Shown piece by piece: positions 10,799 to 20,236 of a stretch of DNA of 25,743 nucleotides. Each line of letters opens with the position of its first letter. The first letter of the stretch is position 1. The notes beneath the pieces were generated by a model. It was not told where the DNA came from and made no database searches. It saw only the letters and a list, made by a program, of their open reading frames with translations. The stretch is taken from the NCBI GenBank assembly GCA_030141605.1, contig JAQGDQ010000788.1, positions 70,001-95,743 on the forward strand, given 5' to 3'. This DNA comes from Tubiluchus corallicola (taxonomy: Eukaryota; Priapulida; Priapulimorpha; Priapulimorphida; Tubiluchidae). A program made the position numbers and the translations under genes.

Positions 10799-10809
10799 CA
10801 TTATCATCG

Positions 10810-10858
<49 letters not shown>

Positions 10859-10860
10859 TA
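10799..10860. repeat. (CAT)n trinucleotide microsatellite
   Basis: About 20 CAT/ATC units. It is the complement of the GAT-type repeats seen at 667 and 15303. Confidence 0.95.
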
Positions 10861-10868
10861 TCAACTTG

Positions 10869-10896
10869 TTCTCTCACTCTCTCTCTCTCTCTCTCT

Positions 10897-10939
<43 letters not shown>

Positions 10940-11096
10940 CTCTCTTTTCTCTGTCTTCTATTTCTCTCTGTATTTCTCCTTCCCCCTCTCTCTCTTTCCC
11001 CTTATCCTCCCTCTCTTTCTCTCACCTTCTGTCTCTTTCTTTTTTCTTCTTTTCCCCCATGTCTCTCCACTTACTTACTCTCTTACTGATTTTTGC

Positions 11097-11151
<55 letters not shown>

Positions 11152-11153
11152 CC

Positions 11154-11218
<65 letters not shown>

Positions 11219-11230
11219 TTCTCTCTCACC
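10869..11230. repeat. (CT)n dinucleotide microsatellite, interrupted
   Basis: Pyrimidine-only tract in three blocks (about 10869-10935, an irregular C/T stretch to about 11095, then about 11097-11225 nearly pure CT). It is the strand complement of the GA tract at 5837. The 226-codon plus frame is a Ser/Leu repeat artefact. Confidence 0.95.
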
Positions 11231-11880
11231 TGCCTCGTCTGTCTCATTTTTCATCACCCTACAGCTGAGCCAGTTAAATTTAAGCCACAGGCTTAGTATC
11301 GGCTTGCAACCTTGTGCCTCTATTAACACCTACAAAGCCCTAGTACGCGCGAAAATAAAATATTCTCGCCCCATGAATTTTTCAACACGTGACAGCATAA
11401 TAATGGATAGAGATCATAAAAGTATTACGTAAGCTGCAGTTACTGGAGGCAATGTGATGGTATCAATGCGACCAAAGCTGATTGAACCATAAAAAATGCA
11501 TGGCGTATCTGCTAGATGATGCGATTTGGCTTCATTCTCTTGGGGGAAGAAGTTTACTTGAGCCAGCGTTTGGCTTCTTGTCAAAGCTCGCGCGTTTTGA
11601 AGCCATTCCAGTCCACGAAAAATAGGTAATGAATTACTTAGGTGTCATCCTGTTTACTTTGATGAAGAGAGTTTGATGGAGGGTAAATCATGTTTGTTAG
11701 CTGACCCCACTTGAGACGTTACAAAATTGCATTGTGTTAGCCTGGGGGGTCTGATTTGGCTTTTGAAAAACAAAAGACCTGCATCTTTCTCGACGCTTCT
11801 TTCATCACCACACTATTTAGTGTCATTAGTCTGTGTGAGGCTATTTCTCCATTACACCAAACATTGTACTTCTATGGAAG
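11231..11880. other. Unique DNA, no supported gene
   Basis: No domain, RNA gene or repeat family is recognised. A 69-codon plus frame (11727-11936) ends inside the 44-bp minisatellite and shows no motif. Confidence 0.55.
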
Positions 11881-12610
11881 ATGTTCTGGTGATCTTTCCT
11901 CACTCGTTCTCAAATGCCAATAAGATGTTCTGGTGATCTTTCCTCACTCGTTCTCAAATGCCAATAAGATGTTCTGGTGATCTTTCTTCACTCGTTCTCA
12001 AATGCCAATAAGATGTTCTGGTGATCTTTCCTCACTCGTTCTCAAATGCCAATAAGATGTTCTGGTGATCTTTCTTCACTCGTTCTCAAATGCCAATAAG
12101 ATGTTCTGGTGATCTTTCTTCACTCGTTCTCAAATGCCAATAAGATGTTCTGGTGATCTTTCCTCACTCGTTCTCAAATGCCAATAAGATGTTCTGGTGA
12201 TCTTTCTTCACTCGTTCTCTAGTGCCAATAAGATGTTCTGGTGATCTTTCCTCACTCGTTCTCTAGTGCCAATAAGATGTTCTGGTGATCTTTCCTCACT
12301 CGTTCTCAAATGCCAATAAGATGTTCTAGTGATCTTTCCTCACTCGTTCTCAAATGCCAATAAGATGTTCTAGTGATCTTTCCTCACTCGTTCTCAAATG
12401 CCAATAAGATGTTCTGGTGATCTTTCCTCACTCGTTCTCAAATGCCAATAAGATGTTCTGGTGATCTTTCCTCACTCGTTCTCAAATGCCAATAAGATGT
12501 TCTGGTGATCTTTCCTCACTCGTTCTCAAATGCCAATAAGGTCGTTCTGGTGATCTTTCCTCACTCGTTCTCAAATGCCAATAAGATGTTCTAGTGATCT
12601 TTCCTCACTC
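11881..12610. repeat. 44-bp minisatellite, about 16.6 head-to-tail copies
   Basis: Units begin ATGTTCTGGTGATCTTTC at 11881, 11925, 11969 and so on every 44 bp to 12541, where one unit is 45 bp. A final partial unit starts at 12586 and ends near 12610. Three variant sites segregate: TTCTGGT/TTCTAGT (A form in units 11, 12 and 17), TCCTCAC/TCTTCAC (T form in units 3, 5, 6 and 8) and CAAATG/CTAGTG (units 8 and 9). Otherwise the copies are identical. Since 44 is not a multiple of three, no repeated protein is encoded. Confidence 0.97.
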
Positions 12611-12894
12611 ATAGACTTATCTGGATATTACTAGAAGCAGGGCAACTAATTCCAAATCCAGGTTTTTTATTCGGGCTTCTCAACTGTGGAATTTTTTACT
12701 AGGAAATTATTTAGCTGAATACTACTTCCTCTCCCCTCTCACTCGATTCACAGATGCCTGCTTGCTAACGAATTAGACGCCATTTTTACTGCGCGACTGC
12801 TACTTTTGACAACCGAATTAGAAAATTAGCAAGGCTTGTTGGCATGCTTCTGTCTCGGAAGACAATGGAGTGTACGTCAAGAGAGTCAGTTATT

Positions 12895-13366
12895 TATCAC
12901 ATTGATGGAGCTGCAGCATCGACTGTGGCTGAGCAGTCCGATCCTTGAACCACTGGAGTGGTTCACGCCTGGGCAAGGGGTATCCTGAGTTGCCCAGACA
13001 ACAGGAACCCCCTCTCTTCCTCCCTGCTGTAGTCCAAAGGAAAGCAGAGCAACACGTTTGGCACCAGGTTGGCTGCAGGAGCTGTCAGAGTCAGTGAGCA
13101 TGCTGCACTGGTCCGCCTTCGGGACTCCACTCCTGATTTGGAAGGTTTACTCCTCTACACATGGCTATAGGGTCACTTGACCTGCTCCGCCCATTGGCTG
13201 CTTGTGAAGCTCCTCCGCCTAGTGTCGAGATATAGTGTGGGCATCCCGCAAGCCCACATCACCTGGTATTCCTAGGCGGTCACCCATCCAAGTACTAACC
13301 AAGCTCTAGGTTGCTTAACTTTGGTGATCAGACGAGAACCGCTGTTTTCAACGTGATATGGCCATA
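12895..13366 (-). mobile_element. 5S rRNA-headed SINE (SINE3-type), minus strand
   Basis: Reading the minus strand from 13366, the first 115 nt match eukaryotic 5S rRNA. About 360 nt of GC-richer sequence follows, unlike the AT-rich flanks, to about 12895. I see no TTTT on the minus strand across the element; the first comes at about 12828. A Pol III transcript begun at the 5S head could therefore run through the body. This is the organisation of SINE3-class retroposons. The 3' end is uncertain because no clear tail repeat or target duplication was found. The alternative is a 5S pseudogene next to unrelated DNA. Confidence 0.7.
13252..13366 (-). rRNA. 5S rRNA-like sequence (SINE head or pseudogene)
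   Basis: The minus strand reads CACGTTGAAAACAGCGGTTC, TCTCGTCTGATCACC, AGTTAAGCAAC, GGTTAGTACTTGGATGGGTG and ACCGCCTAGGAATACC. These match eukaryotic 5S rRNA in order and spacing. The internal promoter regions are well kept: the A-box region around AGTTAAGCAAC, the intermediate element, and the C-box TGGATGGGTGACCGCC. Substitutions occur in the 5' end, the CCTAGAGCTTGG segment and the 3' stem, and the terminal acceptor-like stem does not pair well. No T-run terminator follows the end of the match. It is therefore not a functional 5S gene. Confidence 0.85.
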
Positions 13367-13444
13367 GTAATATTAGCAAGACTAAAACTACAGATAAGGT
13401 ATATTGTTCTAAACGTAAATGTCTCTTCCGTTGTCGATTTAACT

Positions 13445-13610
13445 GAATCGGAATTAGAATTTTATTGGCAAATACATTACTTTACAATGACATATATACA
13501 GCAAAACAACAACAAAATGCAAAGGTACAAAACAAAGCTGTTACATTACAGCTGTTTTAGCCAAAAACACATAACAAATTACAAATATATATCATTTTAG
13601 TATAGATACA
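13445..13610 (-). mobile_element. Probable LINE 3' UTR end, minus strand
   Basis: On the minus strand the segment ends TTTGCCAATAAAATTCTAAT followed by TCCGATTC. An AATAAA signal flowing into an ATTCTA-like tail is typical of the termini of several LINE groups. No coding remnant is identifiable upstream and no target duplication was found, so this rests on the terminal motif alone. Confidence 0.45.
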
Positions 13611-13959
13611 GATACCGTATTATGAAAAATAATAAATAATATATACATGTTAGTACTATTCATTTATTTATTCTTTTTTAAATCAAAATCACTTAAAAAT
13701 GTAATGGGCGACTATTTTGATTATATCGCAGTCGCTAACCTCATTGCGAATTTTAGCTTTTCATTATTATTGATGTAAATATGAAATTGCTACTTGCTAT
13801 ATCAGAATAAAAGGTCTGTTATAACCAGTAGTAGAAGGAGCAATAAAACAATAATGAATTTCGTCTTCTAGCTGTTAGATTTCACGGTGTTGACAGATTC
13901 TCATGTTCACGGGAACTTTAGGTTGTTAGTGTCGTCCTTTTTTTTATTAGTCTTTTTCG
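13611..13959. other. AT-rich DNA between two LINE remnants
   Basis: No gene or RNA feature was recognised. It may include more degenerate LINE coding sequence upstream of the readable C-terminus at 13960. Confidence 0.5.
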
Positions 13960-14134
13960 CAGCTTCGTGAACATGATGTTGTTAATGAAATAATGTCTCC
14001 TTTCTGTAGAACCAACATAGCTAAGCATTTTATAATATATCAAGGACCAAAAGTCTGGAATGAGATTTGTCAATCCGCAAAAAAATAGCAGATCTATTAC
14101 TAGATTTAAAAAAATGCTAAAAATCAAATTTTAA
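13960..14134 (+). pseudogene. LINE reverse transcriptase C-terminal tail with a +1-type frameshift
   Basis: The plus strand encodes RTNIAKHFIIYQGPKVWNEI, then after a frame change in an A7 run near 14079-14085, SRSITRFKKMLKIKF and a stop at 14132-14134. The pattern R-T...Y-x-GPK-x-WN...S-I-x-x-FKK-x-LK is the hallmark end of CR1/L2/Jockey-type reverse transcriptase proteins. The shift probably arose by slippage in the A-run. Upstream, NEIMSPFC is still in frame with RTN. The fragment is non-functional. Confidence 0.75.
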
Positions 14135-14590
14135 GTAAGTATCAGTGAGTAATCAAAATTTCTATCAGTATCCATCCTCACAGTAGTGACAAAACAGTGG
14201 TGTTAGCTTAATCAAGTTATCTTAATTTTACATACTATTAACAAATATTAGTCTTTCTATCTTTTATATCATCCCATATATGAGCTTCATTCATTACATC
14301 ATTCCATTTTAAGCACTAAATGTTTTTTTATCATACGATTCACTTTAAATTTTCAGATTATTTCCATTACTTTTTTTCTTTCACTGTGTGGGACAATCTA
14401 ACAAGCCCTGCTTTTTGATTGCCCGCAACACATTTACATTTGTATATAAGTGAACAGTGTTTGAGGCTTTTCCTATGCAGTATTTCTTATTTGTATTATA
14501 TCCATTGTAGGCCCTTTCACTAGATATTGTATATGTAACTATTGTAAATGTGTAATGTGAAATAAATGACTTATAATTTATGACTAAATG
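13960..14590 (+). mobile_element. CR1/Jockey-like LINE 3' end (C-terminus plus 3' UTR)
   Basis: A decayed coding end (13960-14134) is followed by about 450 bp of AT-rich sequence with an AATAAA at about 14561 and a TTATAATTTATGACTAAATG end. The layout is C-terminus, 3' UTR, polyadenylation signal and short tail, which fits a 5'-truncated LINE. I could not delimit a target duplication. Confidence 0.65.
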
Positions 14591-15302
14591 TAAATAGTTT
14601 TCTTGCTTAAATTACGATTTAAACTTACAATAGGCGCCAGCATATTGTTTTAATTATTATTCCTGCCTGTTTCTTTTCTAATGTCACACTTCCAAAAATC
14701 GTTGCAGGCCGCTTGTAGCTGTGGTTCGTTGGTGACGCATTGCGTTCTTTTTTTGTAATGATGGTTCAATGAACAAACGTGCATGTTAATGGAAAGAAGC
14801 CAAATAAAAGAAGGCGTTCTTGTATTAGTGCTGTTTTCCAGTGATAAATATCGTCAAAACCTGTTCAATGGCTTCTGCCGAGTTATCAATGGATGCAAAC
14901 TACAGATAAACCCGTGTACAACTGTTATTGATCAGTTATCAATCACCCCGACACTCTTGCTAATGATTTCCCGCTTGCCACGCCTTAGTATTGTGCTAAG
15001 ACTGACAGCTTCAACTTCTATGCTGATTAATGATGCTGGCAATACAGGAAATCTTTCGCTATAAGATTTATTCCTCTGCAGAATTTATACGCTTCGAGCT
15101 CATTGTGTATTCTGCGGCGAGCAGAGAGGGCTGTTCGATAATTAATCAATCGGTAAGATGAAAACACTGATCATGATGAAGATAAGATGAGGGACAGTGG
15201 ATCAGGAACAGGTAGATTCCTATAAACAACGAAAAGGCGGAGTTGGTAATACGGTTTGCCCATAGAGAAGAAAGTAAACGGTAGAAAAATGAGTGATCAA
15301 AA
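14591..15302. other. Unique DNA, no supported gene
   Basis: A 93-codon plus frame (14783-15064) is the longest. It has no recognised domain or neighbouring exon signals I can defend, and its composition is not clearly coding. Confidence 0.5.
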
Positions 15303-15381
15303 GCAGAGATGATGATGATGATGATGACGGTGACAGTGATGATACGATGACCATGACGATTATGAAAACGATGACGACGAC

Positions 15382-15413
<32 letters not shown>

Positions 15414-15470
15414 CGGTGACAGTGACGATTATGATAACGATGACGATTATGATGATGACGTTGATGAAAT
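15303..15470. repeat. Interrupted (GAT/GAC)n trinucleotide repeat with internal duplication
   Basis: GAT and GAC triplets with two copies of the phrase GATGACGGTGACAGTGA (near 15321 and 15409), about 88 bp apart. Open frames on both strands are Asp/Met or Ile/Val runs from the repeat. Confidence 0.9.
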
Positions 15471-15846
15471 GTCTTTTATTGAACATTATTGAACAAATTA
15501 TAATGGGAAAATATACAAAGAGCGCCTCCATTTGCTCGCAGACGTTTATAAAAGTTTAAGAAATTTACGATATAATACAGTACAATCTTATTTGTTAACA
15601 AATTAAAAATAATAAACTGTATGAAGCTTTGTTGCAGATCTAACATACGTTATTTTATTTTACTTCCCGTAGCCTTACAGAGGCTCCTTCATAGCTGAAA
15701 ACAACGTATTCACTTACCTTATTACATCACAAATCTTCATTTTACAATTATACAATTTACAAGTTTAACAATTTTGTTCTCTCCTCTTTAGGCTTTATCT
15801 TTGAGTGCTACATTCCGGTTTGCAGTCTGCCAAAAGTTATTAAAAA
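15471..15846. other. Unique AT-rich DNA, no supported gene
   Basis: Nothing recognisable. The minus-strand frame that begins here (upstream of the pentanucleotide block) has only about 20 non-repetitive codons. Confidence 0.5.
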
Positions 15847-16467
15847 TGAACAGAACGGAACGGAACGGAACGGAACGGAACGGAAAGGAAAGGAAAAGAA
15901 AGGAAAGGAAAGGAAAGGAAAGGAAAGGATAGGATAGGAATGGAAAGGAAAAGAAAAGAAAAGAAAAGAAAAGAAAAGAAAAGAAAAGAAAAGAAAAGAA
16001 AAGAAAAGAAAAGAAAAGAAAAGAAAAGAAAAGGAAAGAAAAGAAAAGAAGGGAGCAATGCAGAGTAGAGTAGAGTAAAGTAAAGCAGAGTAGAGTAGAG
16101 TAGAGTAGAGTAGAGTAGAGTAGAGTAGAGTAGAGTAGAGTAGAGTAGAGTAGAGTAGAGTAGAGTAGAGTAGAGTAGAGTAGAGTAGAGTAGAGTAGAG
16201 CAGAGTAGAGCAGAGCAGAGCAGAGCAGAGTAGAGTAGAGCAGAGCAGAGCAGAGCAGAGCAGAGCAGAGCAGAGCAGAGCAGAGCAGAGCAGAGCAGAG
16301 TAGAGAGTAGAGAGTAGAGAGTAGAGAGTAGAGAGTAGAGAGTAGAGAGTAGAGTAGAGTAGAGAGTAGAGTAGAGAGTAGAGTAGAGAGTAGAGAGTAG
16401 AGAGTAGAGAGTAGAGAGTAGAGTAGAGAGTAGAGTAGAGTAGAGTAGAGTAGAGTAGAGTAGAGTA
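15847..16467. repeat. Pentanucleotide satellite with serial motif replacement
   Basis: About 620 bp with a dominant 5-bp period in which the motif changes in blocks. It runs GGAAC (about 15852-15885), GGAAA (to about 15950), GAAAA (to about 16048), then GAGTA (about 16063-16200) and GAGCA (about 16200-16300). A 7-bp GAGAGTA form (about 16300-16350), mixed 5/7-bp units, and GAGTA again follow. One strand is almost pure purine. The 234-codon minus frame (Phe/Leu/Ser then Leu/Tyr/Ser/Thr) is open because no 5-mer register contains a stop, so it is not a gene. Confidence 0.95.
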
Positions 16468-16641
16468 TTAGAACCAGAAGACTTTTGTACAAGAGCTAGC
16501 AGTCAGATTTTAAATTTCTTTCCTTCATTCACAGGCACATAGCACGCGGACAAAGTTCCAACCCAGTTTAATTATAATTTGACAAATTGTTCTTCGCTTG
16601 CGTACCAGACTGGCAAACAGATAAGCAACTAAACCGACAAA
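16468..16641. other. Left flank of the 6.5-kb inverted repeat
   Basis: Unique sequence with no match in the right flank of the inverted repeat. No target duplication is apparent at the junction CGACAAA/CAGGTGATC. Confidence 0.6.
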
Positions 16642-17470
16642 CAGGTGATCATACAACACGCGTCCTGGATTTTGTGGACGACTCGCAGTTGAGCAAAATG
16701 ATAGACAAAACAGAGAGAAAGAAAATTAAAACAAGAAAAATATTCTTCTAATTCATGATGCTGATATAAATTCCTTGTAAATTATCACAAGTTATGGCAA
16801 CTGCAAAAGAAACTAAGATTGACTATTAACTACAAAGATTTTGCCTATTGCTAAAGCAAGAATGTCATCTACATCTATCCTCAAACACGCATTTCGTAAA
16901 ATTTTCATCGTGCCAGGAGATAAAGCTTTCAATAAACGAATTCCCGATCCATGCAGCGCGTCGTTGCTATGAATTCTACCTTCCGCCTAACCTAAATACT
17001 CCTAGATGGTTTCGTGACACGACTAATTGAGAAATTTGAGTTTATTTGACAGCTTGAGCGAGAGTTTTAGCACCGGCTTTATAACGAATTGTGCCCGCAA
17101 CAATAATCAGCTACGGAAGCCGAAAACAAACAGAGTTTTATTGCGTGTGATTTTTAACCACTAACGGTGATGTAGTTTGGACAAGTATCGGGTTAATAAA
17201 TCCTCGCTTTTGTTTAACATTAGTTCGTAACGACACGAAATGTATTTGCTTTTGGATTTTTATGCTTTGTTAGCTTCGGCTGATCTTTTGACTCTTGTTC
17301 AAATTATGAACTGATCTAAGGTTGAGTAGGCTAGGATGTTTTTCCAATATAGAACAAACAGAGATTGGTCTTTTATTAATTAAATTATGACTGTGAATGA
17401 CAGAGTGCGGTTAATTCTTGCCCACTGCGGGTAATGAGTTAAGGAAAGAAAGGAGACACTGAAAAATTGG

Positions 17471-17546
17471 GAACCAGTCGCGATTTGAACCCGAAACCTG
17501 GGATTATGCCTCTCATCTCATACTAAGCCACCTGAGCTACGACTTC
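17471..17546 (-). tRNA. tRNA-like sequence in left arm (Met-CAT-like, probably a pseudogene)
   Basis: The minus strand begins GAAGTCGTAGCTCAGGTGGC (A-box) and contains the loop GGCATAA with a putative CAT anticodon, then GGGTTCAAAT (B-box). The total is 76 nt, followed by a T5 run (A5 on plus, 17462-17466). The acceptor stem pairs at about 5 of 7 positions. The T-stem has one mismatch here (CGGG/CGCG) that is absent in the other arm, and the D-loop is long with no clear base 26. It is likely a decayed tRNA or a tRNA-derived promoter rather than an active tRNA gene. Confidence 0.5.
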
Positions 17547-17689
17547 AACATGACAGAGCAGGCCCAAGATTTCATTCGTGTGCCACACAATCCTGTACCC
17601 AGGCCTACACGTCTAAAAATTGTTATCTTTGTTATGCTATTTTAACAATTAATTGTTAGGTGTGTCAATTCGGTATATTATACATTAAT

Positions 17690-18469
17690 ATATTATACAT
17701 TCTGGTCATTAATATTTTGTAAATGCGTATTGTATAATAACTGCCATGTATTTGTGCTTGTTAATTGTTAACCCAATGAATTAAATTGAATTAATGTCTA
17801 TGCGTATTGTATAATAACTGTGCTGTATTTGTGTCTGTTAATTGTTAACCTAATGAATTAAATTGAATTAATGTTTATGCAAATTACATTAATGTAAATG
17901 CGTATTGTATAATAACTGTGCTGTATTTGTGTCTGTTAATTGTTAACCCAATGAATTAAATTAAATTAATGTCTATGCAAATTACATTAATGTAAATGCG
18001 TATTGTATAATAACTGTGCTGTATTTGTGTCTGTTAATTGTTAACCTAATGAATTAAATTGAATTAATGTTTATGCAAATTACATTAATGTAAATGCGTA
18101 TTGTATAATAACTGTGCTGTATTTGTGTCTGTTAATTGTTAACCTAATGAATTAAATTGAATTAATGTCTATGCAAATTACATTAATGTAAATGCGTATT
18201 GTATAATAACTGTGCTGTATTTGTGTCTGTTAATTGTTAACCCAATGAATTAAATTAAATTAATGTCTATGCAAATTACATTAATTTAAATGCGTATTGT
18301 ATAATAACTGCAATGTATTTGTGCTTGTTAATTGTTAACCCAATGAATTAAATTAAATTAATGTTTATGCAAATTACATTAATGTAAATGCGTATTGTAT
18401 AATAACTGTGCTGTATTTGTGCCTGTTAATTGTTAACCCAATGAATTAAATTGAATTAATGTCTATGCA
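17690..18469 (+). repeat. 98-bp tandem array, eight units (left arm)
   Basis: The landmark GCGTATTGTATAATAACTG occurs at 17725, 17802, 17900, 17998, 18096, 18194, 18292 and 18390. The first spacing is 77 bp (a 21-bp segment, CAAATTACATTAATG and neighbours, is missing) and the rest are exactly 98 bp. Units are AT-rich and over 95% alike. The same short 77-bp unit occupies the outermost position of the right-arm array, so the array predates the inversion and copy number changed afterwards. Confidence 0.95.
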
Positions 18470-19133
18470 GTCCTTTGTTGATAATACCATGGTCTCCGTA
18501 GAGACAGATTTTAATCACCCTCTTCTTACAGCTTGTTTTATCGAAGCAATTATGTTTCGTAATAATGCAATTGAAACTCTAAATTTGTGTCAGCACTAAT
18601 TTTATCACACTCCAGGATGTAATTAAAATTTCATCACGTTTTATTGCAACTTACATTAAATTTAGCGCATGTAGAACCTCTCTTGATTTCCCTGTGACAG
18701 AATTCTGTTTCGTTGTCATTTCCGTTTGAACAAAACGGGCAGTAATAGAAAAACCGCTTTTAATTCTTTTTCTTGATTTGTATGACGTGCGCGCGATCTC
18801 TCATTTCAGATTATAATTATTTCCACAAAAACATGGCGAGATGATAATTACGAAAGCCCGCGAGTGCCATAATGCAGCTTAGCAATGCGTGACTGAAATT
18901 TCTGTGAATCTTAATCGTCAGCACGCAGAAGAAACAAGTGTAACGCTTTAAGCTTGTTAGGGGAGCGAATATTAAACAATGTGTGTATTTATTTATGTAG
19001 ATTGTTGTGTTCCACAACAGCTTGCTAAACAGTAAATTATTATAAGAATTATAACGCTTTATTGTACGCCTATTTGCAGTCATTCAATCTGTAACATTTT
19101 AATTTGATTACAAAATATAAAAACATGTATGTA

Positions 19134-19981
19134 GGCTTTACATGTCAAATGTAGACCTGCGTTAACTCAAATGTAAACTTAGGTAGTTGAAATGTGTTTT
19201 GGTAACTCAAATGTAGACTTGGGTAGTTCAAATGTGTCTTGGTAACTCAAATGTAAACTTAGGTAGTTCAAATGTGTCTTGGTAACTCAAATGTAGACTT
19301 AGGTAGTTCAAATGTGTCTTGGTAACTCAAATGTAGACTTAGGTAGTTCAAATGTGTCTTGGTAACTCAAATGTAGACTTAGGTAGTTCAAATGTGTCTT
19401 GGTAACTCAAATGTAGACTTAGGTAGATCAAATGTGTCTTGGTAACTCAAATGTAGACTTAGGTAGTTCAAGTGTGTCTTGGTAACTCAAATGTAGATTT
19501 AGGTAATTAAGGATGTTAAATTTAATCTTCTTTAATTTCAATTTAGTAATTGCTCTTAAGTTAAAATAACAACGTTATAGGCCTACTAATAGTTCACTAA
19601 TGTTCTCCAAACTTTACATACCATTGGAACTGTTAGAGAAAACAATACATTCTTAAAATAAGCAATGTTTCTTGAGAGAAACTAATTCATTAATGCAGTG
19701 CTAATGCATTACTTAAAAAACTAATTAGTGATTCACTGTTCATTGGGAAGTGATGCTGCCAATAGCACCATGACCATAAAATATAATTTTAATTTGGTTT
19801 TATCTTTTTGTAATTTGCACTTAAATGAGTTAATTGCCGATTTATTCAAAGTACCGCACTACATTTGACTTACCTAGGTGACATTTGAGTTACCAAAACA
19901 CATTCGAAATTCCTATGTCTACATTTGACTTACCTAAGTCACATTTGAACTTTCCTGTGTCTACATTTGACGTGTAATACC
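19134..19981. mobile_element. 848-bp fold-back MITE with 40-bp minisatellite arms and TA flanks
   Basis: The left end reads GGCTTTACATGTCAAATGTA and the right end, reverse-complemented, GGTATTACACGTCAAATGTA, so the first 23 bases differ at about three positions. TA dinucleotides flank both ends (19132-19133 and 19982-19983), compatible with a TA target duplication of Tc1/mariner-like MITEs. The left arm is a 40-bp tandem repeat with units starting GGTAACTCAAATGT at 19201, 19241 and so on to 19481. The right arm (about 19845-19981) carries only about three inverted, more diverged units. The middle (about 19511-19845) is AT-rich with no coding frame. It lies inside the spacer of the 6.5-kb inverted repeat. 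Confidence 0.75.
19141..19510 (+). repeat. 40-bp dimeric minisatellite (left arm of the MITE), about nine units
   Basis: Each 40-bp unit is two related 20-bp halves, GGTAACTCAAATGTAGACTT and AGGTAGTTCAAATGTGTCTT, sharing GGTA-x-x-TCAAATGT. The halves alternate strictly. The units from 19201 on differ by only a few bases, while the first one is more diverged, so the array has been recently homogenised. TCAAATGT is also the subterminal word of the element's inverted repeats, so the array appears to be an amplified subterminal motif. Confidence 0.93.
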
Positions 19982-20236
19982 TATACAAATATAGTAAAAC
20001 AAATTTACAAAAATCACGTGCGTTTTACTAGCAAAATCTTTAACAATTTCGCTTCTTCAGAACCTCAATAATTTAATTTTAATTTTTTTAATCAGAAAAT
20101 TTATGTACATATGCATCTTACAGACATGTATCGTTAAATAGATATTATACAGAATCGTCATGCATGCAATTAGTTTGCTTAATCTTGATTTTCTGATGTG
20201 TTTTAGGGGACAAAATCGTCTTTTATAAAATTAATA

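Larger units (their letters stand above)
16642..18967 (+). repeat. Left arm of the 6.5-kb inverted repeat
   Basis: The order outward to inward is: about 0.8 kb of unique sequence, a tRNA-like segment (17471-17546), about 0.14 kb of linker, a 98-bp tandem array (about 17690-18469), then about 0.5 kb of unique sequence ending AAGCTTGTTAGGGGAGCG at 18967. It is the longer arm because its array has eight units against four. Confidence 0.9.

Noticed and set aside
10752-11432. 226-codon plus-strand frame, hydrophobic Ile run then Ser/Leu
   Set aside because: It translates the (CAT)n and (CT)n microsatellites; there are only short unique flanks.
11881-12610. CRISPR-like array
   Set aside because: The 44-bp units are directly contiguous with no unique spacers, and the context is eukaryotic.
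13252-13366. Functional 5S rRNA gene
   Set aside because: Too many substitutions, a poorly paired terminal stem, and no T-run terminator after the 3' end. The sequence continues into a SINE-like body.
15788-16492. 234-codon minus-strand frame of Leu/Tyr/Ser/Thr and Phe/Leu/Ser repeats
   Set aside because: The pentanucleotide motifs contain no stop in any register, so openness is automatic and carries no coding information.
16848-17030. 60-codon frame conserved in both inverted-repeat arms (also 22740-22922)
   Set aside because: Conservation is explained by recent duplication of the whole arm. There is no recognisable motif and no evidence that the reading frame itself is selected.
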